The notes under the pieces were generated by a model. It saw only the letters and a list, made by a program, of their open reading frames with translations. It searched no databases and had not been told where the DNA came from. Shown one piece after another: positions 43,339 through 50,997 of a stretch of DNA of 63,857 bases (positions are counted from its first letter, which is position 1; each line of letters begins with the position of its first letter). The position numbers and the translations under genes were made by a program. The DNA is taken from contig NZ_VFEV01000040.1 of assembly GCF_007858275.1 (NCBI RefSeq), positions 1 through 63,857 on the forward strand, in the 5' to 3' direction. Source of the stretch: Pseudomonas proteolytica (lineage in GTDB: Bacteria; Pseudomonadota; Gammaproteobacteria; Pseudomonadales; Pseudomonadaceae).

Positions 43339-44456
43339 TATTTGCCACCACTCAGGAATTTGTTGTAGGCGTCAGTGCCATCAGTGGTCGGCTTCAGGCC
43401 GCGAGCAGCTGCGTCCTTGGCAAACTGCTTGAGGCTGTCGTTGACTTTCGACTTGTCGTCATCGTCATCTTCGTCCTCGGTTTTCTTCTCTTCGGCCTCT
43501 TCAGCGGCGGAGTCGAATACGTGAGTGACATAAGCGTCAGACTTGCTGGCCCAGTCACGAGTCGGCTTAAGCTTCGCCATCGCTGCGCGCTTGATTTCGA
43601 TTGGGGAAACCAGGCCCTTGGCGTCAAAGCTCTTCACGAGCTTGGCTGCCACGGCAATGGTGTCGAGAGTTGCTTTCACGCGCAGGCCGATAGCGGCGTC
43701 GGAAGTTTCCTTCTTGGCCTCTTCCAGCTTCTCTTCGGCTTCGTCCTTGGTGGCTTCAGCTTTGTCTGCGCGCTCCGCTTCTTCGTCCGCGAACTTTTGC
43801 AAGGCTGCCACGGCGTCTTCGACTACCGTTGCTGCCTCTTCGTCCAGGATGATGGAGCGGCTTTTCTTGGAGTCCAGAAAGACTTTCCGGGTCGCCATAT
43901 GGGTAATACCTTTCGGTTTGTGGTCAAAAATGCGGGCGACCTTTCCGGCCCGCGCTGCTGCTACAACGGCGTTGTGATTGATTTGAATGTCACGCTGCTC
44001 GTATTCGTAGGCGGTGCCTGATACAGGGTCTACGCCGGGGGCTTCCACGTATTCAGCGAGGTAGCCAGGGGAAAGTTCGGCCTTGCCGGACTGGATGTCG
44101 TCGATGGCCGACTGATCCTTGATGATCATGTCCACCACCAGATTGTCGCCGTCACGCTCAACACCGCGCACATGACCTACCGACACTTCCTTGAAGGTGG
44201 TCGAGTCGACCAGGTCGTCCGGGTGGTCGTTGGTCACGTCCTTGTCGAGGTAGGTCGCCATTGATTCGGGCGAGAACACTTCCTCTGGGGAGCGGTAGAC
44301 GTTGACGATTCGCTCAGGCCCATCCAGATCCAGCTCGCTCGACAGGTACTGATAAACCCCTGTTCGAGCTGCAATGCCCTTCACGCAGAGGAATCCTTCA
44401 GGCGTGAGCGTTCGCGACGTAGGCTTGAAGGCCTCATCGATGGTCATTCTTTTCAT
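43338..44456 (-). CDS. DUF2213 prohead protease with scaffold tail
   Basis: The 372-residue protein has an N-terminal protease part with TNDHPDDLV (His) and GKAELSPGY (Ser), the DUF2213 catalytic motifs. A long charged coiled coil follows (about residues 200-250, EEAERADKAEATKDEAEEKL), with an acidic stretch EDEDDDDDK near 340. The C-terminal part probably acts as a scaffold released by self-cleavage. It is the first gene after the two-gene rightward insert. Confidence 0.87.
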   Translation of the reverse strand: MKRMTIDEAFKPTSRTLTPEGFLCVKGIAARTGVYQYLSSELDLDGPERIVNVYRSPEEVFSPESMATYLDKDVTNDHPDDLVDSTTFKEVSVGHVRGVERDGDNLVVDMIIKDQSAIDDIQSGKAELSPGYLAEYVEAPGVDPVSGTAYEYEQRDIQINHNAVVAAARAGKVARIFDHKPKGITHMATRKVFLDSKKSRSIILDEEAATVVEDAVAALQKFADEEAERADKAEATKDEAEEKLEEAKKETSDAAIGLRVKATLDTIAVAAKLVKSFDAKGLVSPIEIKRAAMAKLKPTRDWASKSDAYVTHVFDSAAEEAEEKKTEDEDDDDDKSKVNDSLKQFAKDAAARGLKPTTDGTDAYNKFLSGGK

Positions 44457-44473
44457 AAGGTTGGTTTCGCCTA

Positions 44474-44502
44474 TTGCGATACAGGAACACTGTTCCTATA
44501 TT
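44474..44502 (+). promoter_or_regulatory. Promoter with embedded palindromic operator
   Basis: TTGCGA (44474-44479) and TATATT (44497-44502) are spaced 17 bases. The spacer contains AGGAACA-C-TGTTCCT (44483-44497), a perfect 15-base palindrome. A bound repressor would block the promoter directly. It points rightwards, against the surrounding structural genes, to the gene starting at 44550. Confidence 0.8.
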
Positions 44503-44549
44503 GGTAGCCATGCCAGCCGGTTGGGCTAGGCGAACAGGAGTAGTGCGAG

Positions 44550-44828
44550 ATGAGTTCCGAAAAAATACGCGAGCAATTCGAGTCCTGGGTTGTCGAGGAA
44601 GCAAAGAGGCGCGATTACAAATTCATGGACAACGTGCTTAAGCGCGATCCATCGGGCGAATACTCAACAACTTGGGTTGATATGGCGTGGATGGGCTGGG
44701 AAGCATCCCGCGATGCATTGTTTATCGCTCTTCCTGAGAAGGACTGGGCGCCAGATTACGGAGAGGTCATATTTTATGAAGAGGCCGTCTCAGCCATTGA
44801 GGCTGCTGGCGTGAAGGTTAAAACCTAA
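44550..44828 (+). CDS. Unknown small protein of a two-gene cargo unit
   Basis: The 92-residue protein is soluble and acidic (MSSEKIREQFESWVVEEAKR), with WVDMAWMGWEASRDALFIAL in the centre and VIFYEEAVSAIEAAG near the end. A tryptophan-rich WxxW-type core of this kind occurs in small hypothetical phage proteins. AGGAG precedes the start. It is on the opposite strand to its flanking structural genes and is driven by its own promoter. Its stop overlaps the next start by one base. The function is unknown. Confidence 0.82.
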   Translation: MSSEKIREQFESWVVEEAKRRDYKFMDNVLKRDPSGEYSTTWVDMAWMGWEASRDALFIALPEKDWAPDYGEVIFYEEAVSAIEAAGVKVKT

Positions 44829-45052
44829 TGAAGCCTGATGCGTCCAATCACAACCCAAGCCCGCACTACCTGCGCGGCGTTCTGGAGCAGGCTGGCATCA
44901 GTCAGCGAGAGGCAGCAACGATGCTGGGCCTGTCCGACAGGGTTATTCGCTACTACCTGAGCGACACTTCATCGCCCAGTCACAGGCCGGCGCCGTATGT
45001 CGTTCAGTTCGCTATCGAATGCCTGGCGGATCACCCCTTGCTGGGGAAGTAA
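44828..45052 (+). CDS. Small helix-turn-helix protein of the cargo unit
   Basis: The 74-residue protein carries a helix-turn-helix: GVLEQAGISQREAATMLGLSDRVIRYYLSD, with GISQREAATMLG as first helix and turn and SDRVIRYYL as recognition helix. It is translated together with the preceding gene (TAATG overlap). It is a good candidate for the repressor binding the palindrome in the promoter. Its last 22 bases overlap the end of the convergent minor head protein gene. It could also be a DNA-binding regulator of the phage; this cannot be decided here. Confidence 0.82.
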   Translation: MKPDASNHNPSPHYLRGVLEQAGISQREAATMLGLSDRVIRYYLSDTSSPSHRPAPYVVQFAIECLADHPLLGK

Positions 45053-45924
45053 TTCACGCCGGGGATCATGGCGATGGCGATGCAGCGGCAGAGAACGTGG
45101 TGCTTTCCGGGGTGCAGGCCGGTCTTTCCACCCCACGGAGCGCCGTCGGCGACCTTGTACACGCCTGGCCCGTAGCCAATGTCCTGGCGGGCAATTCCGT
45201 AGCAACTGATCTTGGCGTTTGGGTATTTCCCGCCTGGCGCACCAGATACACGTTGATCGCCTGCATCTACGGCCTTGTAGAGCTCTATGCCGGCCGCTGC
45301 CTGGCGCTGGCGGGTCAGGTCGCTATTGAGCTGAGACACTTGGTCCCGCGCAATGAGCTTGGCCCGCCTGGCGCTTACACCGGTCTGTTCCTGTATCTGC
45401 TTGGCGATGGCGGTTGGCGCGAGCCCATCCTTCATGCCGCCAAGTACGATGGTCTCGACGTTTTTGAAGTACTCGTCGGGGATCGACTTAATCAGGTTGA
45501 CGTTTTCAGCCGTGGAGGCTTCCAGATAGTCCTGCATACCCTTGGGCCGCGTGATTAGCTGGAAGTCGACACCGACTGCCTGATTTACCGACTTTCGGAA
45601 GTCTTCGGCGTTATCTGCCTCGGCTCGGCTGACAGTGCTGGACGCCACCCGCTGGATCTGGGATTCGAACAGGGATGAGCTGAAACGGCGCGACACCCCG
45701 CGTATTGCTGCGAGAACTTCATCAGTCCAGCCGTCCATGGTCGGCAGGGCGTCGGCGATGTAGTCGCGCTTCAAGCGCTTCAGCTCAGGCTCAAGCGCCT
45801 TTACCAGTTCCCCAGCCATCAGCCTAACCATGCCTCGAAGCTGGCCGCTGTAGTAGCGCTCAGCCTCTTGGCTTGGCAGAACAGGCTTAGGGGCGCGGGG
45901 TTTCTTTTTCCGCTGCTCCATCAT
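45031..45924 (-). CDS. Minor head protein (SPP1 gp7/Mu F-like)
   Basis: The 297-residue protein has VSRAEADNAEDFRKSVNQAVGV and the Mu F-type core RRAKLIARDQVSQLNSDLTRQR, ending APGGKYPNAKISCYG and HHVLCRCIAIAMIPG. The Cys/His-rich end is normal for the family. It is injected or bound to the portal and assists head assembly. The start is uncertain: ATG 45924 or 45921 gives a 38-base overlap with the portal gene, while ATG 45996 has a better AAGGAT site but a 110-base overlap. Confidence 0.83.
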   Translation of the reverse strand: MMEQRKKKPRAPKPVLPSQEAERYYSGQLRGMVRLMAGELVKALEPELKRLKRDYIADALPTMDGWTDEVLAAIRGVSRRFSSSLFESQIQRVASSTVSRAEADNAEDFRKSVNQAVGVDFQLITRPKGMQDYLEASTAENVNLIKSIPDEYFKNVETIVLGGMKDGLAPTAIAKQIQEQTGVSARRAKLIARDQVSQLNSDLTRQRQAAAGIELYKAVDAGDQRVSGAPGGKYPNAKISCYGIARQDIGYGPGVYKVADGAPWGGKTGLHPGKHHVLCRCIAIAMIPGVNYFPSKG

Positions 45925-47293
45925 CGCCAGGTTTGTCGCCTTCAGTTTCTCCAAGGGAGAAGCCGGGGAGACCTTCGCCGTCATCGCCGATTCCATTGTC
46001 TTGATCCTTCTCGATCTTTTCTTGGGCGGCGATCTGTTCGTCGGTGATGGCGTACGTGCCTTTCGACTGTACGCGGCGCATGGCGTGGCTGCGACGAATG
46101 ACCCCGGCCTCAATGCTCAGCGCGTCAGATTGAGCGTCCGCCAGATCTTCCTGGGCCTGTTCAGTACCCGTAGGCAGGGATAGAGGCTTCCATTCAAATT
46201 CAAGACCTTCAGGGTAGTCACCCAGGGCGGACCGAATAAGAACCTGGTCAAGCGCCTCAAGGTCGAGACGCATCTGGCCGTCTTGCTTGCCTTTGATCGT
46301 GCCTTCGTAGGTCTTGCGGTCACCTTCACCTGTAGCACTCAAGCCCGAGGCTGATTGCCCCCACAACTCAGTGACAGGCATCTCAGCTGCGCCAGCAGTC
46401 CATACCATGAATTGCTCCATGATCTGGCTCAGGCCGGAGAAGGCGATGCTGTTGCGCTCGTACTTCTCGTTGTCCTGGTCAAGCAGGCCGAGGTTGATTA
46501 GCGACTTCATCATGCCGAACAGACGATAGCGCTCGGTGATCTTGTCGCTCTGGGCGCTGGCGAGAGCTCCCTGCAAGCCCTTCACACTGACAGTGTCGAC
46601 GTTCGCCTCAAGCACCAGGGAAGCAATACCGCTCTTGGTCGCCACCACATCGCGCAGGTCAGACATGCAGCGACGTAGGCGGCTGTCACCCCAGCCATGC
46701 TCAAACATGCGCATACGGCGCGGCAGGCGAGCCCCAGTGCGGCGAATGATGTGGTTGTAGTGAATACGCTGCTCGCCGTTCACCATCATGTAGTACTCGG
46801 GGAGCATCCAGTTTGGCTTGAGCGGGTCGGTCAGGTTGAATTCTGTTGGCTGGATGTCCCAGCGGTCGAGGACGACAAGGTTCTTCAGGTCACCCTTCTT
46901 GATCTTCTTCAGGTCGAGGGGCTCACTCAGGTCCTGGCCGGTCACCATCAGCAACGCGGCACCACCGTACAGGTCAGCCCAGCAGCACGTATCAAGGTAG
47001 GCCTGCTGCACGCCCAGGCGGCGCTCTTCGTTCGCGATGTCCTTGGCCTGCTTGCCATTGAACGTGCGCCACTCACGCAGGGCGTCTTCGTTCGGCTTGT
47101 CCACGATACGGCGGGCAATCCAGTTCGACTGATACGCCGCTTCAAGCTCAATCTGGTTGACGAACTCAAAGCCGAATACGTTGTGGGTGCGCTTGTCGCG
47201 ATTGGTGCCGATGTTGGCAACCATGTTCGACAAACTATCAGTTGACACGACCTTGCCGGCCTGAATCTGAATTCGCGGTTTTGATGTGGTCAT
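45887..47293 (-). CDS. Portal protein (DUF1073)
   Basis: The 468-residue protein has NVFGFEFVNQIELEAAYQSN, WIARRIVDKPNEDALREWRT and LWGQSASGLSATGEGDRKTY, which are DUF1073 hallmarks. The C-terminus is acidic and glycine-rich (DGEGLPGFSLGETEGDKPGD). It forms the dodecameric DNA entry channel. It is the first virion gene after the holin. Confidence 0.9.
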   Translation of the reverse strand: MTTSKPRIQIQAGKVVSTDSLSNMVANIGTNRDKRTHNVFGFEFVNQIELEAAYQSNWIARRIVDKPNEDALREWRTFNGKQAKDIANEERRLGVQQAYLDTCCWADLYGGAALLMVTGQDLSEPLDLKKIKKGDLKNLVVLDRWDIQPTEFNLTDPLKPNWMLPEYYMMVNGEQRIHYNHIIRRTGARLPRRMRMFEHGWGDSRLRRCMSDLRDVVATKSGIASLVLEANVDTVSVKGLQGALASAQSDKITERYRLFGMMKSLINLGLLDQDNEKYERNSIAFSGLSQIMEQFMVWTAGAAEMPVTELWGQSASGLSATGEGDRKTYEGTIKGKQDGQMRLDLEALDQVLIRSALGDYPEGLEFEWKPLSLPTGTEQAQEDLADAQSDALSIEAGVIRRSHAMRRVQSKGTYAITDEQIAAQEKIEKDQDNGIGDDGEGLPGFSLGETEGDKPGDDGAAEKETPRP

Positions 47294-47345
47294 AAATTGA
47301 TCTATCTCGCGCCACGAAACGGCGGTTGTGAAAACGTGGCGCGGA

Positions 47346-47678
47346 TTAATCGACCTTGCGGCCTGGCAGCTTGAAGTCTGTTACCCGATCAGCGATGGAC
47401 CGGATCTTCTCCACGCCGAGGAAGCCAACCCAGCCACCTACAAAGGTAGCCATGCTCTGTGGGAGCGAGAAGAACTCAAGCCCGCTAATGATGGTAAGGG
47501 CCAATCCACCACAGATAGCGCCCTCCACGATCATCTGACGCCGGGTACCACCACCGTAGGTGATTCGCAGAACAGCCATCGCACAGGACAACGCAGCCGC
47601 ATAGAGGATTGGCGAATGCTGGCTCAACCACGCAAGCGCTATCGCCCAGGTGTCTGGATTTTTCTCTGGCATATTCAT
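47346..47678 (-). CDS. Holin, lambda-type family
   Basis: The 110-residue protein has three membrane segments (LYAAALSCAMAVLRITYG; MIVEGAICGGLALTIISGL; FVGGWVGFLGVEKI), with the basic turn GGTRRQ and end KLPGRKVD. This matches the lambda-type phage holin family. It would open the inner membrane for the endolysin. It lies immediately before the portal gene, far from the endolysin and spanin genes. Confidence 0.83.
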   Translation of the reverse strand: MNMPEKNPDTWAIALAWLSQHSPILYAAALSCAMAVLRITYGGGTRRQMIVEGAICGGLALTIISGLEFFSLPQSMATFVGGWVGFLGVEKIRSIADRVTDFKLPGRKVD

Positions 47679-47701
47679 TCTCTACTCGCCTCATCTGGGC
47701 G

Positions 47702-48304
47702 CTAAACAGCTACGGCCTTCAGTGGCCCTGGAACACCATGTAGCTGGTGATAGCCGAGCTCTACCTCAAGCGCCTTACGAGCCTTGGCAGCATCATCAAT
47801 TGATGAGTAATAGCCGATACACCTGTGCTTGCCGTTCGCGGTTATTTGCCCAGTCCACTTCATTGTCTTACGACACCAATAAACGCCAATCACCCCGCTC
47901 CGATTTGTAACCCGGAGCGCTTGATTCCTTTGATTGTCTGAATGGGTGACGAGTCGCAGATTCGCCAGACGGTTGTCCGTCCCTACCCCGTTCAGATGGT
48001 CAATGACTAGGGCCTCATCAATACTCCCGTGCAGCAAAATCCATATCAGCCGGTGGCATGGATAGACACGTCCATCCACGCCCACTTGAATGTATTGCTT
48101 TCCCGCACTCTGTTTCTTGGTTCCAGCTATAGCACCAGCAAACCTGGCATTCCATCCACGACAACGGCTATCGCTAGCGAACAATGAACGATCCCTTGCC
48201 CGCCATCGGAGAAGGCCGCTATCTGCCTCATATTCAAAAAGCAGGCGCAGCTCTTCCTGGCTGAGGCTTATTGGCCTGGCCATCTTCAAGGGCATGTTGG
48301 ACAT
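47702..48304 (-). CDS. HNH homing endonuclease with AP2 domain
   Basis: The 200-residue protein has an N-terminal part with CHRLIWILLHGSIDEALVIDHLNGVGTDNR (His-Asn-His type nuclease) and SDNQRNQALRVTNRSGVIGV. A C-terminal AP2-like DNA-binding domain follows (GVYWCRKTMKWTGQITANGK). It is a free-standing homing endonuclease, spreading by cutting phages lacking it. It sits between the putative antiterminator region and the holin. Its own GAGGAACC site precedes ATG 48304. Confidence 0.9.
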   Translation of the reverse strand: MSNMPLKMARPISLSQEELRLLFEYEADSGLLRWRARDRSLFASDSRCRGWNARFAGAIAGTKKQSAGKQYIQVGVDGRVYPCHRLIWILLHGSIDEALVIDHLNGVGTDNRLANLRLVTHSDNQRNQALRVTNRSGVIGVYWCRKTMKWTGQITANGKHRCIGYYSSIDDAAKARKALEVELGYHQLHGVPGPLKAVAV

Positions 48305-48422
48305 CTCGGTTCCTCCCCGTCAGGGAGTTAGGGATACGACAGGCCATGACCTGCGGAATTGAATCGGCTCACACAGCACTCCCAGCTCGGAGCAATGGGT
48401 GTGGTGGAGCCGAAAACTGAAA

Positions 48423-48444
48423 GGCCCCGATCAATGTCGAGGCC
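48423..48444 (-). terminator. Possible terminator in the late leader
   Basis: Minus-strand GGCCTCGA-CATTGA-TCGGGGCC with one G-U pair, followed by TTTCAGTTTTC, precedes the HNH gene. Confidence 0.55.
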
Positions 48445-48664
48445 CTGAATAGGTGCGCGCGTCTTTCCGCGCTGTCTGCCAAAGACGATCCCAGCGTCGA
48501 CGCCCCTATGCACCGATCTCGCCGTTTCTGTCTCGCGCCACCCTGTAAGCATTGAGGTAAGGGTGCGCGGGCTGCCGGGGTTGTTCTCGTACGTCGCACT
48601 GTCCGGCTATCGACGTCCAGGCCTTCCCGAAGGCTGCCCTGGCTACAGGTGAAACTCAGGCAAT

Positions 48665-48696
48665 AAAAAACCCGGCGCGGTGGCCGGGTTCTTTTT
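48665..48696. terminator. Bidirectional terminator after the antiterminator candidate
   Basis: AACCCGGC (48669-48676) and GCCGGGTT (48683-48690) form an 8-base stem with A run before and T run after, so it can end transcripts from either side. Confidence 0.85.
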
Positions 48697-48784
48697 AGTC
48701 AGTCCTACACACGCAGGAATGACAGGATGGGTGAATAATGCGACATGGCGACATGATATTGCAAGCCCTTTTGAGGGACTATTT

Positions 48785-49465
48785 TCATGCGGCCTCACCA
48801 GACAGAACCCCTACGGCCTCAAGCATGTGCTGTGCATCGACCAAAGCCTCGTCCACCATCGACTCCAGCGCTCCCTTGATGCTCTTGTTCCAGCGCTGAT
48901 AGGTGCGCTCCGTCAGACCCTGGGCATCCCAGTTCGTCATGTCGTAGTTCGACTCGGCGAGGACGATCATCTCGCCCGGCTTCGTCTCGGCCACCGACCT
49001 GGCGTGCTTGTTGGCGCGCGCAACATCTGCGTCGGCTGCTTTGTTGCGCCAGTCCCACTGGCCCTCACCCTTGTTTTCTCGATGCTTTGGAGCTTTGACC
49101 TCGATCACGGCGCGCTTGATGCCTTTCGACTGCTGCGGCACAGCCCACACCAGTACCGCCTGCTGAGTGAAGCGCAGTGGCGCCGGCGAAGGCACAACCG
49201 CGACAAGCCGCCCGATGGAATCGATCTTGCGCCCGCGGTGGGTGCTGTACTTCGCCACCAATGCATTCCAGTGGCGCGGGCTGAGCTGGGCATGCAGAAG
49301 CTTGTGCACGATGCAGTCAGCAAGTAGGGCCGCATCCTTGCCAGTGATTTCCCCCTTCAGTTTGCTGGTCTGCACTCGAGGCTCGACGTTGCTCCCACCG
49401 GCACTGTTGATGGTTTCCGCTGCCAGAGCGCGGACGACTGCAGAAATGACGTTTTGGTAGTTCAT
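48785..49465 (-). CDS. Candidate late antiterminator (Q position)
   Basis: The 226-residue protein is basic and helical with DAALLADCIVHKLLHAQLSP, HWNALVAKYSTHRGRKIDSI and QGLTERTYQRWNKSIKGALE. The last looks like a helix-turn-helix. It is the last gene of the early leftward operon, after NinG, where lambdoid phages encode the antiterminator Q. It is followed by a terminator and an untranslated leader. No sequence signature proves the role; an unrelated regulatory protein remains possible. Confidence 0.6.
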   Translation of the reverse strand: MNYQNVISAVVRALAAETINSAGGSNVEPRVQTSKLKGEITGKDAALLADCIVHKLLHAQLSPRHWNALVAKYSTHRGRKIDSIGRLVAVVPSPAPLRFTQQAVLVWAVPQQSKGIKRAVIEVKAPKHRENKGEGQWDWRNKAADADVARANKHARSVAETKPGEMIVLAESNYDMTNWDAQGLTERTYQRWNKSIKGALESMVDEALVDAQHMLEAVGVLSGEAA

Positions 49466-50058
49466 GCTGCAGCCCTCTTGAGTTCTCTGGTCTTTGTCCG
49501 GTACGCAGACTTGATGGCCTTGATCTCATCCACGGTGTACTTGCGCACGCTCTGGTCGGATTCCAGGGCGTCGACGGCCTCCTGGCCAATCCGCGCTATC
49601 AGACCGATCCGGTAGTCCACGGCATTCCCGGAAAGGAACCGGTTATCCTGCTTACTTTGGGCATGGCAGTTGCGCTCATCGAAGCGCAGGTGCGGTGCTG
49701 AGCCAACGCTGCGGTAATGGCCTGCATCTACCGCGTTACCGCTCCAGTCCAATGGCTTGCCGCTGGATATGCAGAAGTGGCCGGCGGCCTGGTCCCGGGT
49801 GCGGATGTACTCGTTGAACGCCTGCTGTGCTTCGCGAATGTGGTAGCCACGAGTCTTGAGCGCCTCCTTGCGCACCTTGATCTCCCGGCGGCCGGCCTGG
49901 GCCAGCGACTTCTTCTCCTTGGCCTTCTGCACCTCTACGGTGGCCAGCGCACACTTAGGGCTGCACACCGCCTGACCGAGGCGCTGCGGGACAAATGAGG
50001 CCCTGCATGCTGGGTTCTTGCAGGTCTTTGGCTTGGGTTGTTTGGCGGGAAGGCTCAT
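49462..50058 (-). CDS. ninG: NinG-like recombination protein
   Basis: The 198-residue protein begins with a zinc-finger-like CKNPACRASFVP ... CSPKCAL. It continues to REAQQAFNEYIRTRD and CISSGKPLDWSGNAVDAGHYR, the NinG (Rap) signature including the DAGHYRS motif. NinG proteins are structure-specific nucleases acting in phage recombination. ATG 50058 overlaps the stop of the small membrane protein gene. Confidence 0.9.
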   Translation of the reverse strand: MSLPAKQPKPKTCKNPACRASFVPQRLGQAVCSPKCALATVEVQKAKEKKSLAQAGRREIKVRKEALKTRGYHIREAQQAFNEYIRTRDQAAGHFCISSGKPLDWSGNAVDAGHYRSVGSAPHLRFDERNCHAQSKQDNRFLSGNAVDYRIGLIARIGQEAVDALESDQSVRKYTVDEIKAIKSAYRTKTRELKRAAA

Positions 50059-50228
50059 GCGTCGCGCCCCCACAGAAACCCAACGAGGGCCATTGCATCC
50101 GCAATAGCTGCTACCGCCCAGAACGAGGCAGGAGCATCAAACGGGCCTATTCCGGCCTGCTTCAGCACTGCGCACATTGCAATGACGAGGATGCACTGAA
50201 TCATTAAAAAGATAGGGGCCGGGCTCAT
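50055..50228 (-). CDS. Small membrane protein
   Basis: The 57-residue frame is MSPAPIFLMIQCILVIAMCA at the start and AMALVGFLWGRDA at the end, with two membrane segments. It overlaps genes on both sides through ATGA junctions, so it is part of the translational chain of the operon. No relative was recognised; it could influence the host membrane or exclude other phages. Confidence 0.7.
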   Translation of the reverse strand: MSPAPIFLMIQCILVIAMCAVLKQAGIGPFDAPASFWAVAAIADAMALVGFLWGRDA

Positions 50229-50530
50229 GCCTCCACCTCCTTGGCTTTCTGCTGCTCGGGGGTGAAGTCACCGCGCAGAGGCATCAGGTTCTTCTCAAGC
50301 ACCATGGTGTATCCTGTTGATCCAGACGTAGAGACAAGTGCATCCCCAGCGACAAACCAACCAGGCTTATCACCCGTGTGGCGCACGCCGTCGAACCCGA
50401 TGACAGGGAAATCAATCCGATCCCCAGGGAGTAGGAAGGCCACCAGCTCACAAGACTTCCCCACATTCTCAGGCGATCTGCTGTACCCAACGATCAGCGC
50501 CAGGTCGCCCGGCTTGAAGTTATGGCTCAT
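50225..50530 (-). CDS. Hypothetical early phage protein
   Basis: The 101-residue soluble protein begins SHNFKPGDLALIVGYSRSPE, an SH3-like beta start, with GDRIDFPVIGFDGVRH and ends QKAKEVEA. It is in the nin-like region with overlaps to both neighbours. No function can be stated. Confidence 0.7.
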   Translation of the reverse strand: MSHNFKPGDLALIVGYSRSPENVGKSCELVAFLLPGDRIDFPVIGFDGVRHTGDKPGWFVAGDALVSTSGSTGYTMVLEKNLMPLRGDFTPEQQKAKEVEA

Positions 50531-50997
50531 GCCGCCACCTCGCCCAGCAGATCAGTGAACACCACACCCTTGGCGCTGAACTCGGCAACGATCTGGTCCG
50601 TGTATGCGATGCCCTGGGCGCGATTGAACAGGCGAGTCACTGGGAAGCCATCCGGGCCGAAAAGCGAGCAAGGCCCCATCAGTTCGATCTTTGTCTCGTA
50701 GTCCAGGTGCAGGAACATCAGGTTCCAGCCATTGCGGAAGTCGGCGTCGGCGCTGCGCATGATCGGCACGCCGAAATGCAGCTTGCAGTACTTGCGGGCG
50801 TCCTCCACGTCGCCGATCTGGGTCATCTGGGCGATTCGCTGGTACAGGGCGAACCACAGGGCGTTCTGGTCAAGGGTGCGGTCCTTGCCTGGGCGCAGGG
50901 AGACCACCACGAACTTCTTGTCCCGGTACATGGCTGTCAGGGCGTTGATGGCCTCGGATAGCTTGGTGGAGCTGTTTACGCTGATCTTGTCGGTCAT
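50527..50997 (-). CDS. ninB: NinB-like recombination protein
   Basis: The 156-residue protein has FVVVSLRPGKDRTLDQNALW and LYQRIAQMTQIGDVEDARKY, then CKLHFGVPIM, the NinB signature. NinB (Orf) binds single-stranded DNA and replaces RecFOR functions in phage recombination. ATG 50997 overlaps the upstream stop. Confidence 0.9.
   Translation of the reverse strand: MTDKISVNSSTKLSEAINALTAMYRDKKFVVVSLRPGKDRTLDQNALWFALYQRIAQMTQIGDVEDARKYCKLHFGVPIMRSADADFRNGWNLMFLHLDYETKIELMGPCSLFGPDGFPVTRLFNRAQGIAYTDQIVAEFSAKGVVFTDLLGEVAA

Larger units (their letters stand above)
48305..48784. promoter_or_regulatory. Late control region between the antiterminator candidate and late genes
   Basis: This 480-base gap holds no gene. 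It contains two terminator-like hairpins (48423-48444, 48665-48696) and a GCCTT-CCCG-AAGGC hairpin (inside 48621-48635). It is where a late promoter and an antitermination site would be expected. Confidence 0.6.

Noticed and set aside
45924..45996. Longer start for the minor head protein
   Set aside because: ATG 45996 has a better ribosome site but adds residues that look like the portal gene read out of frame; kept as an alternative only.
48328..48599. Short minus-strand frames in the late control region
   Set aside because: They cross the terminator-like hairpin, have no ribosome site and are not coupled to neighbours.
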